Shown here piece by piece: positions 44,745 through 53,463 of a stretch of DNA of 62,044 nt; the first letter of the stretch is position 1, and the number at the start of each line of letters is the position of its first letter. Both the position numbers and the translations under genes were made by a program. Source of the stretch: SIG622 sp045604705. Lineage in GTDB: Bacteria > Bacillota > Clostridia > Oscillospirales > CAG-382. The stretch covers positions 1-62,044 of the forward strand of contig JAZUOO010000005.1 in NCBI GenBank assembly GCA_045604705.1. Direction: 5' to 3'. The notes under the pieces are model-generated. The model was not told where the DNA came from. It did no database searches and was given only the letters and a program-made list of their open reading frames with translations.

Positions 44745-46196
44745 TTATTCCTTGACTTCAGAGCTTGTGACGGTGCTTGCAGCCGCTTTGCCACCGATAA
44801 AGCCGTTGATCATGGATGTAACGTCAAGTCCGGTGGATTCCTTGATGCCGTCGATAACCTGATTTGTGCTTGTCATAACGTCCTTTATGAGCTTTGTGGA
44901 GTTACCGTCGCCGTACATAACAATCTTGTCCGTCTGTGCAAGAGGAGATGCAGCGTTCTTGACAACCTCGGGAAGTGCACTTAGGTACATTTCAAGTACG
45001 GATGCCTCACCCATCTTCTTCTGAGCTTCCGCTTTCTTTTCAATTGCTTCTGCCTCTGCAAGACCTTTTGCTCTGATACCTTCGGCTTCCTGTTCCATGG
45101 CAAATCTCAGAGCTTCCGCTTCTGCCTTCTTTGCTTCCGCTTCACGCACAGCCTCGTATGCCTGAGCGTCCGCATCTCTCTGCCTCCTGATAAGGTCTGC
45201 TTCCGCTTCCTTTTCAGCCTTGTACTTCATGGCATCAGCCTGCTTTCTGATTTCCGCATCAAGCTTTCTTTCCTTGATTGCGATTTCCTGCTCTGCAAGC
45301 TCTGTTTCCTTGGAGAGTCTTGCGAGATCCGCTTCAGCCTTTGTGATTTCGATAGTCTTACGCTGATTTTCCTGCTGTATGGAGTATGCCGCATCTGCTT
45401 CTGCTCTCTTCGCATCCGCCTGTGCTTTGAGAGCTGACTTCTGGATTTCGAGATCTGTGTTCTGTTCGGCTATCTTTCTGTCAGCTTCTACCTTTACGGC
45501 ATTGGCTTCCTGCTGTGCATTGGAGGTTGCAATTGCGATGTCTCTCTGTGCGTTAGCCTTTGCAATCTGGGCATTCTTTCTGATCTGCTCGATGTTATCG
45601 ATACCCATATTTTCAATTGTTCCCGCACCGTCCTTAAAGTTCTGGATGTTGAAGTTTACAACTTCGATACCCAGTTTTTCCATATCCGGAACAACATTTT
45701 CGGTTATCTTCTTTGCAACGCCCTGTCTGTCCTGGACCATTTCCTTAAGTCCTACGGAGCCTACGATTTCACGCATATTACCTTCAAGCACCTGCGTGAC
45801 AAGGTGGATAAGCTCCGGCTGGCGCATACCCAACAGGGCTTCTGCGGCTCTCTTTAAGCATTCCGGGTCGGAGGACACCTTGATATTCGCAACACCGTCA
45901 ACCATTACGTTGATAAATTCGTTTGTGGGAACAGCTTCTGTTGTCTTTACGTCAACCTGCATAACACGAAGTGACATTTTATCCACTCTTTCAAGAAACG
46001 GAACTCTCCAGCCCGCTTTACCTATAAGGATTCTCTTTTTTCCCAGACCTGTGATAATATAAGCAGTATCCGGGGGGGCTTTGAGATAGCCTGCTGCAAA
46101 AAGTGCGATAAACGCTACAACGGCAAACATAATGATCCCCGGGAGGAACGACGAATTTTTCGCAACAGCTGCTTGTAAAGTTGTACTTGTTAACAT
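44745..46196 (-). CDS. flotillin-like SPFH-domain membrane protein
   Basis: Organises membrane microdomains; bacterial flotillins affect signalling, secretion and membrane fluidity. The 483-residue protein has an N-terminal hydrophobic segment (about 15-35), an SPFH/Band 7 domain (about 35-210, with FLERVDKMSLRVMQVDVKT), a long Ala/Glu/Lys coiled coil with EA-rich repeats (about 215-395, AEADAAYSIQQENQRKTIEI) and a C-terminal flotillin-type oligomerisation region. I chose the ATG at 46196, with AAGGAG at ideal spacing. Unlike Bacillus floT, no NfeD-family gene is adjacent. The leader carries a yybP-ykoY riboswitch, so expression is probably Mn2+-controlled. Confidence 0.92.
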   Translation of the reverse strand: MLTSTTLQAAVAKNSSFLPGIIMFAVVAFIALFAAGYLKAPPDTAYIITGLGKKRILIGKAGWRVPFLERVDKMSLRVMQVDVKTTEAVPTNEFINVMVDGVANIKVSSDPECLKRAAEALLGMRQPELIHLVTQVLEGNMREIVGSVGLKEMVQDRQGVAKKITENVVPDMEKLGIEVVNFNIQNFKDGAGTIENMGIDNIEQIRKNAQIAKANAQRDIAIATSNAQQEANAVKVEADRKIAEQNTDLEIQKSALKAQADAKRAEADAAYSIQQENQRKTIEITKAEADLARLSKETELAEQEIAIKERKLDAEIRKQADAMKYKAEKEAEADLIRRQRDADAQAYEAVREAEAKKAEAEALRFAMEQEAEGIRAKGLAEAEAIEKKAEAQKKMGEASVLEMYLSALPEVVKNAASPLAQTDKIVMYGDGNSTKLIKDVMTSTNQVIDGIKESTGLDVTSMINGFIGGKAAASTVTSSEVKE

Positions 46197-46315
46197 AATC
46201 TTTCTCCTTATTTGATTATTTTTCACGGCATAAACCGTAAAATGCATTTTTACATATATATGTATTTATCCCGCGTACGTATACTTACGCTCAAAGAAAG
46301 TAATGCACCACACCG

Positions 46316-46453
46316 ACAAAAAAGACCTTTACGAAGACAAACCATCTGCCGTAAAAGTCTTGTTTGAATCTTTTTTAAGGATCCCCGCAGTGCCGGGTGA
46401 CAATCACCGTATTGTCGGCACAGCACCGATTTTTCATCGGAACTACTCCCTTT
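46316..46453 (-). promoter_or_regulatory. yybP-ykoY (Mn2+) riboswitch with intrinsic terminator
   Basis: On the minus strand the leader shows AAAGGGAGTAG at the 5' end (near 46453), a P2 hairpin CCGAT-GAAAA-ATCGG, the conserved GTGCCGACAATAC-GGTG...CACC-CGGCAC arm and the closing CAAGACTTTTACG (near 46350). These match the aptamer consensus in order and spacing. AGACTTTTACG, the 3' side of the aptamer, also pairs with CGTAAAGGTCT followed by six T (46316-46361), giving an intrinsic terminator. Mn2+ binding would therefore favour read-through (known mechanism for this class). About 120 nt separate the terminator from the flotillin start, with no gene between. Confidence 0.88.
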
Positions 46454-46462
46454 GTGTGATAT

Positions 46463-46491
46463 ATTATAGCAGATTGTTTTTCTCTTGTCAA
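46463..46491 (-). promoter_or_regulatory. promoter of the riboswitch-flotillin transcript
   Basis: Perfect consensus: TTGACA (46486-46491), a 17-nt spacer and TATAAT (46463-46468). The predicted start is just before the aptamer. Confidence 0.9.
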
Positions 46492-46687
46492 TAGCTTCGG
46501 ACGCCTGTATTTGCGATACATGAGAATTTGAAATTTTTGCAGCAAAATCGGGCATAAATTGCGTTTTTCGCTATTTGACGATTTTAAAATTTCAACTTAT
46601 TCTTGGATTTGTTGAGTTATGTGTAAAATCATACAAAAGATTTCATTTTAAATTCGACATATACTGTTTTTTAACGTCGGCTCCGCC

Positions 46688-49132
46688 TTAGACGTCACTT
46701 TCGGCATCTATTTCCGTGTTTTCCGTATTTTCGGAACTTGCCGCCTCGTCTTGGTTTTCTGAGACATTTCCCTCAAAAGCATCTGTTTTTGTGGCTTCTT
46801 CAGGAGTCAGTTTCGCGTCTTCTTCTGCCTTTCCCGCTTCCGTGGAGCTGTCCGCACTTACCACTTCAAAATCCTTTTCGTATACTATCCTCTCTCTACC
46901 TTTAGATGAAACCGCAATGACGGTCACTTTCATTTTGCCCAAAGGAAGCTTATCAAATTCACACATCATATCAAAAGCTGCGGTTATTGGAGTATATGTA
47001 TATATACCGCTTACCGTATATTCGGGATCTGTCACGGTTTCCGAAAGAAGAACGTTTCCGTCGGTGTCGGTGATGGTAAGAGTAAGACTTTCAAGAGGAT
47101 TCTCGGAGGCAACAAACGCATTTGAGCTGCTGATTGAGAATGCCTGTCCCATCTCAAGCACCGTCGGGAATCGGAATGTACAGAGTATCATTTTATCGGT
47201 ATTGACTTTTTCAAAGCTTGGATTATAGAATATAGCATCCGTGAGAAGCTGGGGTACATACTCGTGGGGAGCCGTATGATGATTGTTCTGGGTTGCCCAG
47301 ATGGTTCCGTACCAATTGTCGCAGGTCATAAAATGGAGATGTACGCCGTAATTGCCGCCGGTATTACCCATAATGGCAAACTTTTGTCCCTTTTTAACGG
47401 TATCGCCAATTTCAACGTCATAGGAGGCAAGGTGGTAATAAAGGGACACCCATCCGCCCTCATGCTGTATTGCAACGTAGTTTCCGACACCGCTGTTTCT
47501 GCCGGTAGCGCAGTCCACGACTTTACCGTCTGCAACGGCAAGTATATTCAGAGAATCGGAAATTATATCAACACCTTTGTGGAATTCCCATTTGTTATAT
47601 GCTCTGAAGCCGTAGGGAGATGTAACCTTGATAGTCCCCTCAAGCGGCAGGCACACATCGGCGATGTCCGTAATATTTCCCGCATTTTCCGTTGAAGTCT
47701 CTGTTTTATTCTCCGCTACGTCTTTCTCAACAACTTCATATCCGTAGCTGAATACAAGCTGTGACGGAAGATTTGCAACGCCCGCGTAAAGCTCGAACCT
47801 CTGTCCGCCAAGCCCCGCATCCGAGAAGCATATCAGCCTGTCAAACTGAGAAAATATGTTATATTGTAATATTTCATCCTCTTCGGGTATATTGACTGTG
47901 TAATCCATCTCAGTCCCCACTATTCTGCATCTTACCTCGGTCAAAGGATAATTGGAAACCAAATTTCCGTAAAGTCCGTGGGGGGCACTTTGTACGATTA
48001 TATCGTCGGTCATTTTAACAAAGCCGTAATATCCGATATTGACGACCAGGTCGGACTTTTCCTCACTCATTGAAGGGGTGACCGGCTGATCTTCAGTGTT
48101 ACTTACCGAATCTGAATTTTCCTCTGTGATCGGTTGATCTTCTTCTCCGCTTTCGGTAGCTTCCTTTTCCGTTTCGATACTTTCGGCGTCTTCGGGGCTT
48201 GTTTGAACATCCTTTGATACAACGGTGTAGTCATAGCTTAAAACAAGCTTGCTCTCACCGCCATTCACCGCAGCATATACTTCAAAGGTCTGATTTCCGA
48301 GACCCGCATCCGAGAAGCATATCAGTTTGTCAAAATATGTATATACGTTATAATTTGTAAGATTATCACTTTCCCTGAAGAACAGTGTATAGTCCATCTT
48401 TGTTCCGACGATGCGGCATCTTACAAGGGTAATAGGCTCGCTTGCTATTATTCTTCCGTAGAGACCGTGAGGAGCACTCTGCGTAATCTTATGGTTTGCC
48501 ATTTCACGGAAGCCCGTGTAGCTTATTCCGTCTACGGTATACACGGTATCGGGTTGCTCCTGTACAGTTGTTTCGGTTGCCTGAGTGTCGGACTGAGTAT
48601 TATTCTGAGTATTATTCTGAGTATCGTTCTGAGTATCGTTCTGAGTATTCGTCGGGGAATCCGTCTGCACATTACTCTGTATATTTGCGACAGAGGTTAC
48701 ATTAATATGTCTGTTTTCGCCGTCCCAATCTACTCTTGCTCCGAGAGCTTCAAGTGCGGGGCGCAGGGCGATGTATGTTGAAGAATCAATAATTATCGGC
48801 GCTTGGTCAAGACTTACCGTATCAAGCTCGTCTATTGCAGAATTGTAGACCTTCATCTCCGACTGTCCCACTGAGAGTGTAACCGTCAGAAAGTCATGTG
48901 AAAGGATAACCTCGCTTGTCTCGTCTTCCCAGCCGACATTTATTCCGCAAGCCTCGGCAACCGGACGTATCGGTGCGAGAGTTATTGAATTGCGTATCAC
49001 TGGAATCTTATCCGAAACTATCTCATTTCCGTCAACGAAAACCCTGACCGCAGACCCGGATTCCTGTGCCGTAACGGAAACAGACATTATTAAGCATATA
49101 AATGTAAAAATCAAAAAATAAAGCTTCCGCAT
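46688..49132 (-). CDS. secreted M23 peptidase with copper amine oxidase-type N-terminal domain
   Basis: Predicted peptidoglycan endopeptidase of 814 residues. Order: signal peptide (1-22); copper amine oxidase N-terminal-like domain (about 28-135), a frequent wall/surface module; a Thr/Gln/Asn linker of tandem TQN/TQS units (about 160-183); two copies of a roughly 105-residue repeat (sharing SAPHGLYG, CRIVGT.MDYT, LICFSDAGLG) separated by an acidic linker; the M23 (LytM) domain (about 505-620) with zinc ligands in FHKGVDI and HLHF; a beta domain; and an acidic tail. The duplicated repeat is not a family I recognise. Confidence 0.88.
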   Translation of the reverse strand: MRKLYFLIFTFICLIMSVSVTAQESGSAVRVFVDGNEIVSDKIPVIRNSITLAPIRPVAEACGINVGWEDETSEVILSHDFLTVTLSVGQSEMKVYNSAIDELDTVSLDQAPIIIDSSTYIALRPALEALGARVDWDGENRHINVTSVANIQSNVQTDSPTNTQNDTQNDTQNNTQNNTQSDTQATETTVQEQPDTVYTVDGISYTGFREMANHKITQSAPHGLYGRIIASEPITLVRCRIVGTKMDYTLFFRESDNLTNYNVYTYFDKLICFSDAGLGNQTFEVYAAVNGGESKLVLSYDYTVVSKDVQTSPEDAESIETEKEATESGEEDQPITEENSDSVSNTEDQPVTPSMSEEKSDLVVNIGYYGFVKMTDDIIVQSAPHGLYGNLVSNYPLTEVRCRIVGTEMDYTVNIPEEDEILQYNIFSQFDRLICFSDAGLGGQRFELYAGVANLPSQLVFSYGYEVVEKDVAENKTETSTENAGNITDIADVCLPLEGTIKVTSPYGFRAYNKWEFHKGVDIISDSLNILAVADGKVVDCATGRNSGVGNYVAIQHEGGWVSLYYHLASYDVEIGDTVKKGQKFAIMGNTGGNYGVHLHFMTCDNWYGTIWATQNNHHTAPHEYVPQLLTDAIFYNPSFEKVNTDKMILCTFRFPTVLEMGQAFSISSSNAFVASENPLESLTLTITDTDGNVLLSETVTDPEYTVSGIYTYTPITAAFDMMCEFDKLPLGKMKVTVIAVSSKGRERIVYEKDFEVVSADSSTEAGKAEEDAKLTPEEATKTDAFEGNVSENQDEAASSENTENTEIDAESDV
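48581..48652. repeat. 12-bp tandem repeat inside the M23 gene
   Basis: Six units of CTGAGTATTATT/CTGAGTATCGTT type, encoding the NTQN/DTQN linker. Length is a multiple of 3, so unit gain or loss keeps the frame. Confidence 0.85.
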
Positions 49133-49191
49133 CCGTTCTGTCTTATCCTTTCAATGAATTTTCGGTACAGTTAACCAAATTATACACCCAC

Positions 49192-49220
49192 AGAATACCA
49201 TATATTTCGTCAAATGTCAA
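49192..49220 (-). promoter_or_regulatory. promoter of the M23 gene
   Basis: TTGACA (49215-49220), a 17-nt spacer and TATTCT (49192-49197). The rest of 49221-49560 is AT-rich and shows no gene. Confidence 0.75.
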
Positions 49221-49560
49221 ACAGAAACATGAAAAAAATTGTTACTTTTTATACAAAGTTATCGAAAAAAGTGATTTGTTTTCTAACATTAGGTACGGAA
49301 TTTGCTTGGAATGAAGATGCGTAGTTATTAGGCACAAAGAAAAGGGTGTTAAAATTTCAACAAGCCACAAAATCTGTTTTGCGGTCAAAACAATTGATTA
49401 AATATTAAAAATACGATAGAATAGGTTGATAAAATTTTTCCGGCAAGGATGCAGTAAAAATTACGCTTAACTAGAATTACGAACCTCACTGCCCCACAAT
49501 CACGCCGCAGCACATAATCGTAATGTAAATTTCGAAGCAATTATCCTCATCTATTCACTA

Positions 49561-49590
49561 AACAAAAAGCCCCGGTAACAAACCGAGGCA
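49561..49590 (-). terminator. terminator of the nucleoside ABC operon
   Basis: GCCTCGGT-TTGTT-ACCGGGGC followed by TTTTTGTTT on the minus strand. Confidence 0.88.
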
Positions 49591-49602
49591 TAATTGTATT
49601 TT

Positions 49603-49627
49603 ATTTTGCACTTTGCATTTTGCATTT
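49603..49627. repeat. period-7 array after the second permease gene
   Basis: TTTTGCA CTTTGCA TTTTGCA TTTCC, 20 nt beyond the stop codon at 49648. Confidence 0.7.
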
Positions 49628-49647
49628 CCGAAGGCTTCGCCCAAGGA

Positions 49648-50628
49648 TCACCTTTCTTCTCTGAAATAAGGAAGTCCGAGGCTTTGGGGGGGATGATTCT
49701 CTTTCTTATCCCTGATGCTCGTGATAATAAGCACGATAACGGTAACAAGATAAGGGAGCATATTGAATATAGCCATAAGCGAGGGGGTACCGGAAACTCC
49801 GGGGATGTATGCCGTAGCGATATAGAGTCCGCCGAAGATGAGTGAACCTAGAATACCTATAAGGGGCTTCCACACTGCGAAAATTACAAGTGCAACAGCA
49901 AGCCAGCCTCTGTCGCCAAAGCCTCCGCTTGTCCAGGAACCGCCCGTGTAGTCCATGATAAAGTACAGACCGCCGAGTCCCGCTATCATACCACCGATGA
50001 TTGTCGCCATATACTTATACTTTGTTACGTTGATACCTGCCGCATCAGCCGTTGCGGGGTTTTCGCCGACAGCACGAAGGGAAAGTCCAACTCTTGTACG
50101 ATTGAGGACAAATGCCGCAACTATTGCGATGGTTATTGCTATATATGCAAGAAATCCGTAGCCGAAGAATATTTCTCCGATTGTTCCGAGCTTCTGCGCA
50201 AATGGCGGCGTTGTTCTGAAAAAGTCTGCAGTTATTTTAACGGAGATGTTACCGCCGTCACCAAATATCTTTGTGGCAGATCCACCGAAGAAGTCACCGA
50301 AGCCGAGACCGAATGTGGTGAGGGCAAGACCTGTTACGTTCTGGTTTGCTCTGAGCGTGATGGTCAGAAAGCTGTAAATAAATGCACAAAGCGCCGAGCC
50401 AATAAGAGTAAACAAAAGAGGAATGATTATACACCAGAAGACGTTGGGGTTGGGTGTGCTGAGCTCGTAAAGATATGCACCGAGAATGCCCATGCTTCCA
50501 CCGACGTACATTATACCCGGGATACCAAGGTTAAGGTTGCCGGATTTTTCTGTTATAATCTCACCTGTCGAACCAAAAAGAAGCGGAATACCCTGTATAA
50601 CCGCACTGTTGATAATGGTACCTATCAT
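49648..50628 (-). CDS. nucleoside ABC transporter permease (NupQ/YufQ-like)
   Basis: Second membrane subunit of the BMP-type nucleoside importer. The 326-residue protein is an eight- to ten-span permease of the branched-chain/ribose-type family, with GSTGEIITEKSGNLNLGIPG at the N-terminus (family signature), GLSLRAVGENPATADAAGIN and GDRGWLAVALVIFAVWKP. It starts immediately after the stop of the first permease gene (TAAATG). Together with the ATPase and lipoprotein it resembles NupNOPQ, a guanosine importer in Bacillus subtilis; exact substrate inferred. Confidence 0.92.
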   Translation of the reverse strand: MIGTIINSAVIQGIPLLFGSTGEIITEKSGNLNLGIPGIMYVGGSMGILGAYLYELSTPNPNVFWCIIIPLLFTLIGSALCAFIYSFLTITLRANQNVTGLALTTFGLGFGDFFGGSATKIFGDGGNISVKITADFFRTTPPFAQKLGTIGEIFFGYGFLAYIAITIAIVAAFVLNRTRVGLSLRAVGENPATADAAGINVTKYKYMATIIGGMIAGLGGLYFIMDYTGGSWTSGGFGDRGWLAVALVIFAVWKPLIGILGSLIFGGLYIATAYIPGVSGTPSLMAIFNMLPYLVTVIVLIITSIRDKKENHPPQSLGLPYFREER

Positions 50629-51741
50629 TTACTGCACCCCCTTTTTGGAATTTACCTGAAGCTTATATCTTGCAAAGAACTCGCAGCCGATAACAAAGAA
50701 CAACACTATACCGGTAAGGATTCCTCCAATACTTGAGTCACCGAGCTTGCAGTCCTCGATTACCTGGCTTGAGCCCACTTCAAGGAACACAATAAGGAAT
50801 GATGCCGCTGTCATGAATATCGGATTGAACTTTGCAAGCCATGAAACCATAACAGCCGTAAAGCCGAGACCGCCTATGGTATTTACGTTTACCGTCGTGT
50901 CCTTACCCACTGCAAAAAGGAAACCGACAAGTCCGCACAGGAGTCCCGAAATAGCCATTGTGCGAAGAACAACCTTCTTTACGTTGATCCCTACGTATCT
51001 TGCGGTGTTTTCACTTTCGCCGACAACCGAGATTTCATAGCCGTGTTTACTGAATTTAAGGTATACAAACATTAGTATTGTAAGTACCACCGCAATTATC
51101 AGAATAAGTCCGTATCTCGATCCGAAAAATTCCGGAAACCAATATCTCGAACCCTCAAAGGGGCTTGAAATGGCACGGATTACGTTTGAACCACTCTTGT
51201 CAATAAAAGGAATGCTGAACAGTACCAACTGCATTGCGATATAGTTCATCATAAGAGTGAAGAGCGTTTCGTTTGTTCCGAACCTTGCCTTGAAGAATGC
51301 GGGAATAATCCCCCAGATACAACCACTGAGCATGGATACCGCCGCGATTATTATAAGTGTCAGCCATTGGGGATATGTCCCGCCGAGCTTCATCATAAGT
51401 ATTACCGAAACCAAAGCTCCGATAAGTGACTGTCCCTCCGCACCGAGGTTCCAGAATTTCATTTTGAATGCGGGGGTTACCGCAAGTGAGATACACTGGA
51501 GTATGGAAACATTCATAATCATAATCCAGATTTTTCTTTTTGTACCGAAGCTTCCCTGAAGCATTGAGGATACCAACTGTGAGGGGCCATAATCCGTTAC
51601 CATCAGAATCACAAACGTACAGATAATAAGGGAAAACACAATAGCCGCAGCTCTTATCAGTACAGAGCCCAGAGGTGAGATTGCATCACGCTTGACGATA
51701 TGGAAACCATATTTTTTCTGCTGCTTGGTATTGTCCGTCAT
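50629..51741 (-). CDS. nucleoside ABC transporter permease (NupP/YufP-like)
   Basis: First membrane subunit of the same importer, 370 residues with eight to ten spans. Family segments visible: FKMKFWNLGAEGQSLIGAL, GTNETLFTLMMNYIA, KHGYEISVVGESENTARYVG and LGFTAVMVSWLAKFNPI. The start overlaps the ATPase stop as TAATG, with GGGAGGG upstream, so the two are translationally coupled. Confidence 0.93.
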   Translation of the reverse strand: MTDNTKQQKKYGFHIVKRDAISPLGSVLIRAAAIVFSLIICTFVILMVTDYGPSQLVSSMLQGSFGTKRKIWIMIMNVSILQCISLAVTPAFKMKFWNLGAEGQSLIGALVSVILMMKLGGTYPQWLTLIIIAAVSMLSGCIWGIIPAFFKARFGTNETLFTLMMNYIAMQLVLFSIPFIDKSGSNVIRAISSPFEGSRYWFPEFFGSRYGLILIIAVVLTILMFVYLKFSKHGYEISVVGESENTARYVGINVKKVVLRTMAISGLLCGLVGFLFAVGKDTTVNVNTIGGLGFTAVMVSWLAKFNPIFMTAASFLIVFLEVGSSQVIEDCKLGDSSIGGILTGIVLFFVIGCEFFARYKLQVNSKKGVQ

Positions 51742-53306
51742 TATTCATCCCTCCCCTTTTGGTTATTTAAGCCATGGTCATTGTTGTTTGACGATGTTTT
51801 TGTCATGTATAGACCTATCTGTTCCTTGGTTGCTGTTCTTGCGTCAACTTCTGCACTTATCTGTCCCTGACAAAGTACGATTATTCTGTCGCAAAGTTCA
51901 AGAAGAACGTCCAGATCCTCGCCGACGAATATTACCGCAACACCATTCTTTTTTTGCTCATTAAGAAGATTGTAAATCATATAAGAAGAGTTAATATCAA
52001 GACCTCTCACCGGGTATGCCGCCATGAGAACCTTTGGGGCTGCCGCAATCTCACGTCCCACGAGGACCTTCTGTACGTTACCTCCGGAAAGTCTTCTAAC
52101 AGGTGTATTTGCATCGGGAGTTGCGACCTTCAGTCTTGAAATGATGTCCTCGGCAAGGTTCTTCGGTTCTTTTCTGTGCAGAAACATTCCGTGACCTTTT
52201 CTGTAGCTTCGGAGCATCATGTTATCCACAATATCCATGTTGCCGACAAGTCCCATACCCAGTCTGTCCTCGGGAACAAAGGAAAGGCGTACACCCATAT
52301 CACGTATCTGCATGGGAGTTTTGTCTTTCAGGTTTTCCTCGCCCTTTTGGGAGTCAATATAGAATACGTCACCATCCTGGATTCTCTGAAGTCCCGCAAT
52401 AGATTCGAGAAGCTCTCTCTGTCCGCTGCCCGCAATGCCCGCAATACCCAGTATTTCACCGGACTTTGCGGTAAAGCTGATGTCCTTAAGAATCGTTATA
52501 CCATCTCTGTTTTTGCAAGTAAGATTCTTTACGATAAGTCTGTCCTTGCTGTTTTCCGATTCGGTTCTTTCAATATTGAGAATTATCTTTTCACCGACCA
52601 TCATTTCGGTAAGCTCTGATTCGCTTGTTTCGGCTGTCTGAACGGTACCTACATACTCGCCCTTGCGAAGAACGGTAACTCTGTCGGAGAGGCTGAGCAC
52701 TTCGTGGAGCTTGTGGGTGATGATGATAATGGCTTTTCCGTCGTCTCTCATACGGCGAAGGATATTGAATAGTCTGCTTGTTTCATTGGGTGTAAGAACA
52801 GCCGTGGGTTCGTCAAGAATAAGGATGTCCGCACCGCGGTAGAGCACACGGATAATCTCAACGGTCTGCTTTTCGGAAACTGACATTTCATATATCTTTT
52901 TTGACGGCTCTATCGCAAAACCGTATTTGTCTCCGATTTCTTTTACTCGCTTTTCAGCCGATTTTATATCGTATTTCCCCTGATTTTTAAGTCCGAGAAT
53001 TATATTTTCCGTTGCGGAAAAGACGTCTATCAGCTTGAAATGCTGGTGGATCATACCGATTTTATTATCAAAGGCATCCTTCGGGGATTTTATTTCCACC
53101 TCTTTGCCATCGATGAATATCTGTCCCTCATCGGGATAATAAATACCGGAGATCATATTCATAAGCGTGGTCTTGCCGCTTCCGTTTTCGCCGAGGATCG
53201 CAAGTATCTCGCCCTTGTTCACGGAAAGACTCACGTTTTTGTTTGCAACTACCTTGCCAAAGGTTTTGGTTATATTTTTAAGCTCTATTGCTGAGTTATT
53301 GCCCAA
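51741..53306 (-). CDS. nucleoside ABC transporter ATP-binding protein (NupO-like)
   Basis: Energising subunit with two ABC domains in one 521-residue chain. The first has a good Walker A GENGSGKTT (about residues 39-47) and DEPTAVLTP; its signature is degenerate (MSVSEKQ). The second has a degenerate Walker A (GIAGSGQRE) but an intact LSGGNVQK signature. This split of motifs is normal for the sugar/nucleoside class. The start is a TTG at 53306 preceded by GGGAGGGG. A strong terminator separates it from the binding-protein gene upstream. Confidence 0.95.
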   Translation of the reverse strand: MGNNSAIELKNITKTFGKVVANKNVSLSVNKGEILAILGENGSGKTTLMNMISGIYYPDEGQIFIDGKEVEIKSPKDAFDNKIGMIHQHFKLIDVFSATENIILGLKNQGKYDIKSAEKRVKEIGDKYGFAIEPSKKIYEMSVSEKQTVEIIRVLYRGADILILDEPTAVLTPNETSRLFNILRRMRDDGKAIIIITHKLHEVLSLSDRVTVLRKGEYVGTVQTAETSESELTEMMVGEKIILNIERTESENSKDRLIVKNLTCKNRDGITILKDISFTAKSGEILGIAGIAGSGQRELLESIAGLQRIQDGDVFYIDSQKGEENLKDKTPMQIRDMGVRLSFVPEDRLGMGLVGNMDIVDNMMLRSYRKGHGMFLHRKEPKNLAEDIISRLKVATPDANTPVRRLSGGNVQKVLVGREIAAAPKVLMAAYPVRGLDINSSYMIYNLLNEQKKNGVAVIFVGEDLDVLLELCDRIIVLCQGQISAEVDARTATKEQIGLYMTKTSSNNNDHGLNNQKGRDE

Positions 53307-53420
53307 AAATTACCCCTCCCGACTTTATCTTGAATTTTTATCTGCTTTACTTTGTTGATTTGAGGATTAGTCTCTTTTTTTGCACATTTATTCTTTTACG
53401 GGAAAGCCACAGCCTTTACC

Positions 53421-53446
53421 AAAAAAAGCGGGGCGTTAAGCCCCGC
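53421..53446 (-). terminator. internal attenuator between the lipoprotein and ABC genes
   Basis: GCGGGGC-TTAAC-GCCCCGC followed by seven T. Partial read-through would give more binding protein than transporter. Confidence 0.88.
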
Positions 53447-53463
53447 GGCAACCAATAGTGGAA

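Noticed and set aside
45379..46062. 227-codon plus-strand frame opposite the flotillin gene
   Set aside because: Antisense shadow of the Ala/Glu-rich coiled coil and SPFH region; no ribosome site.
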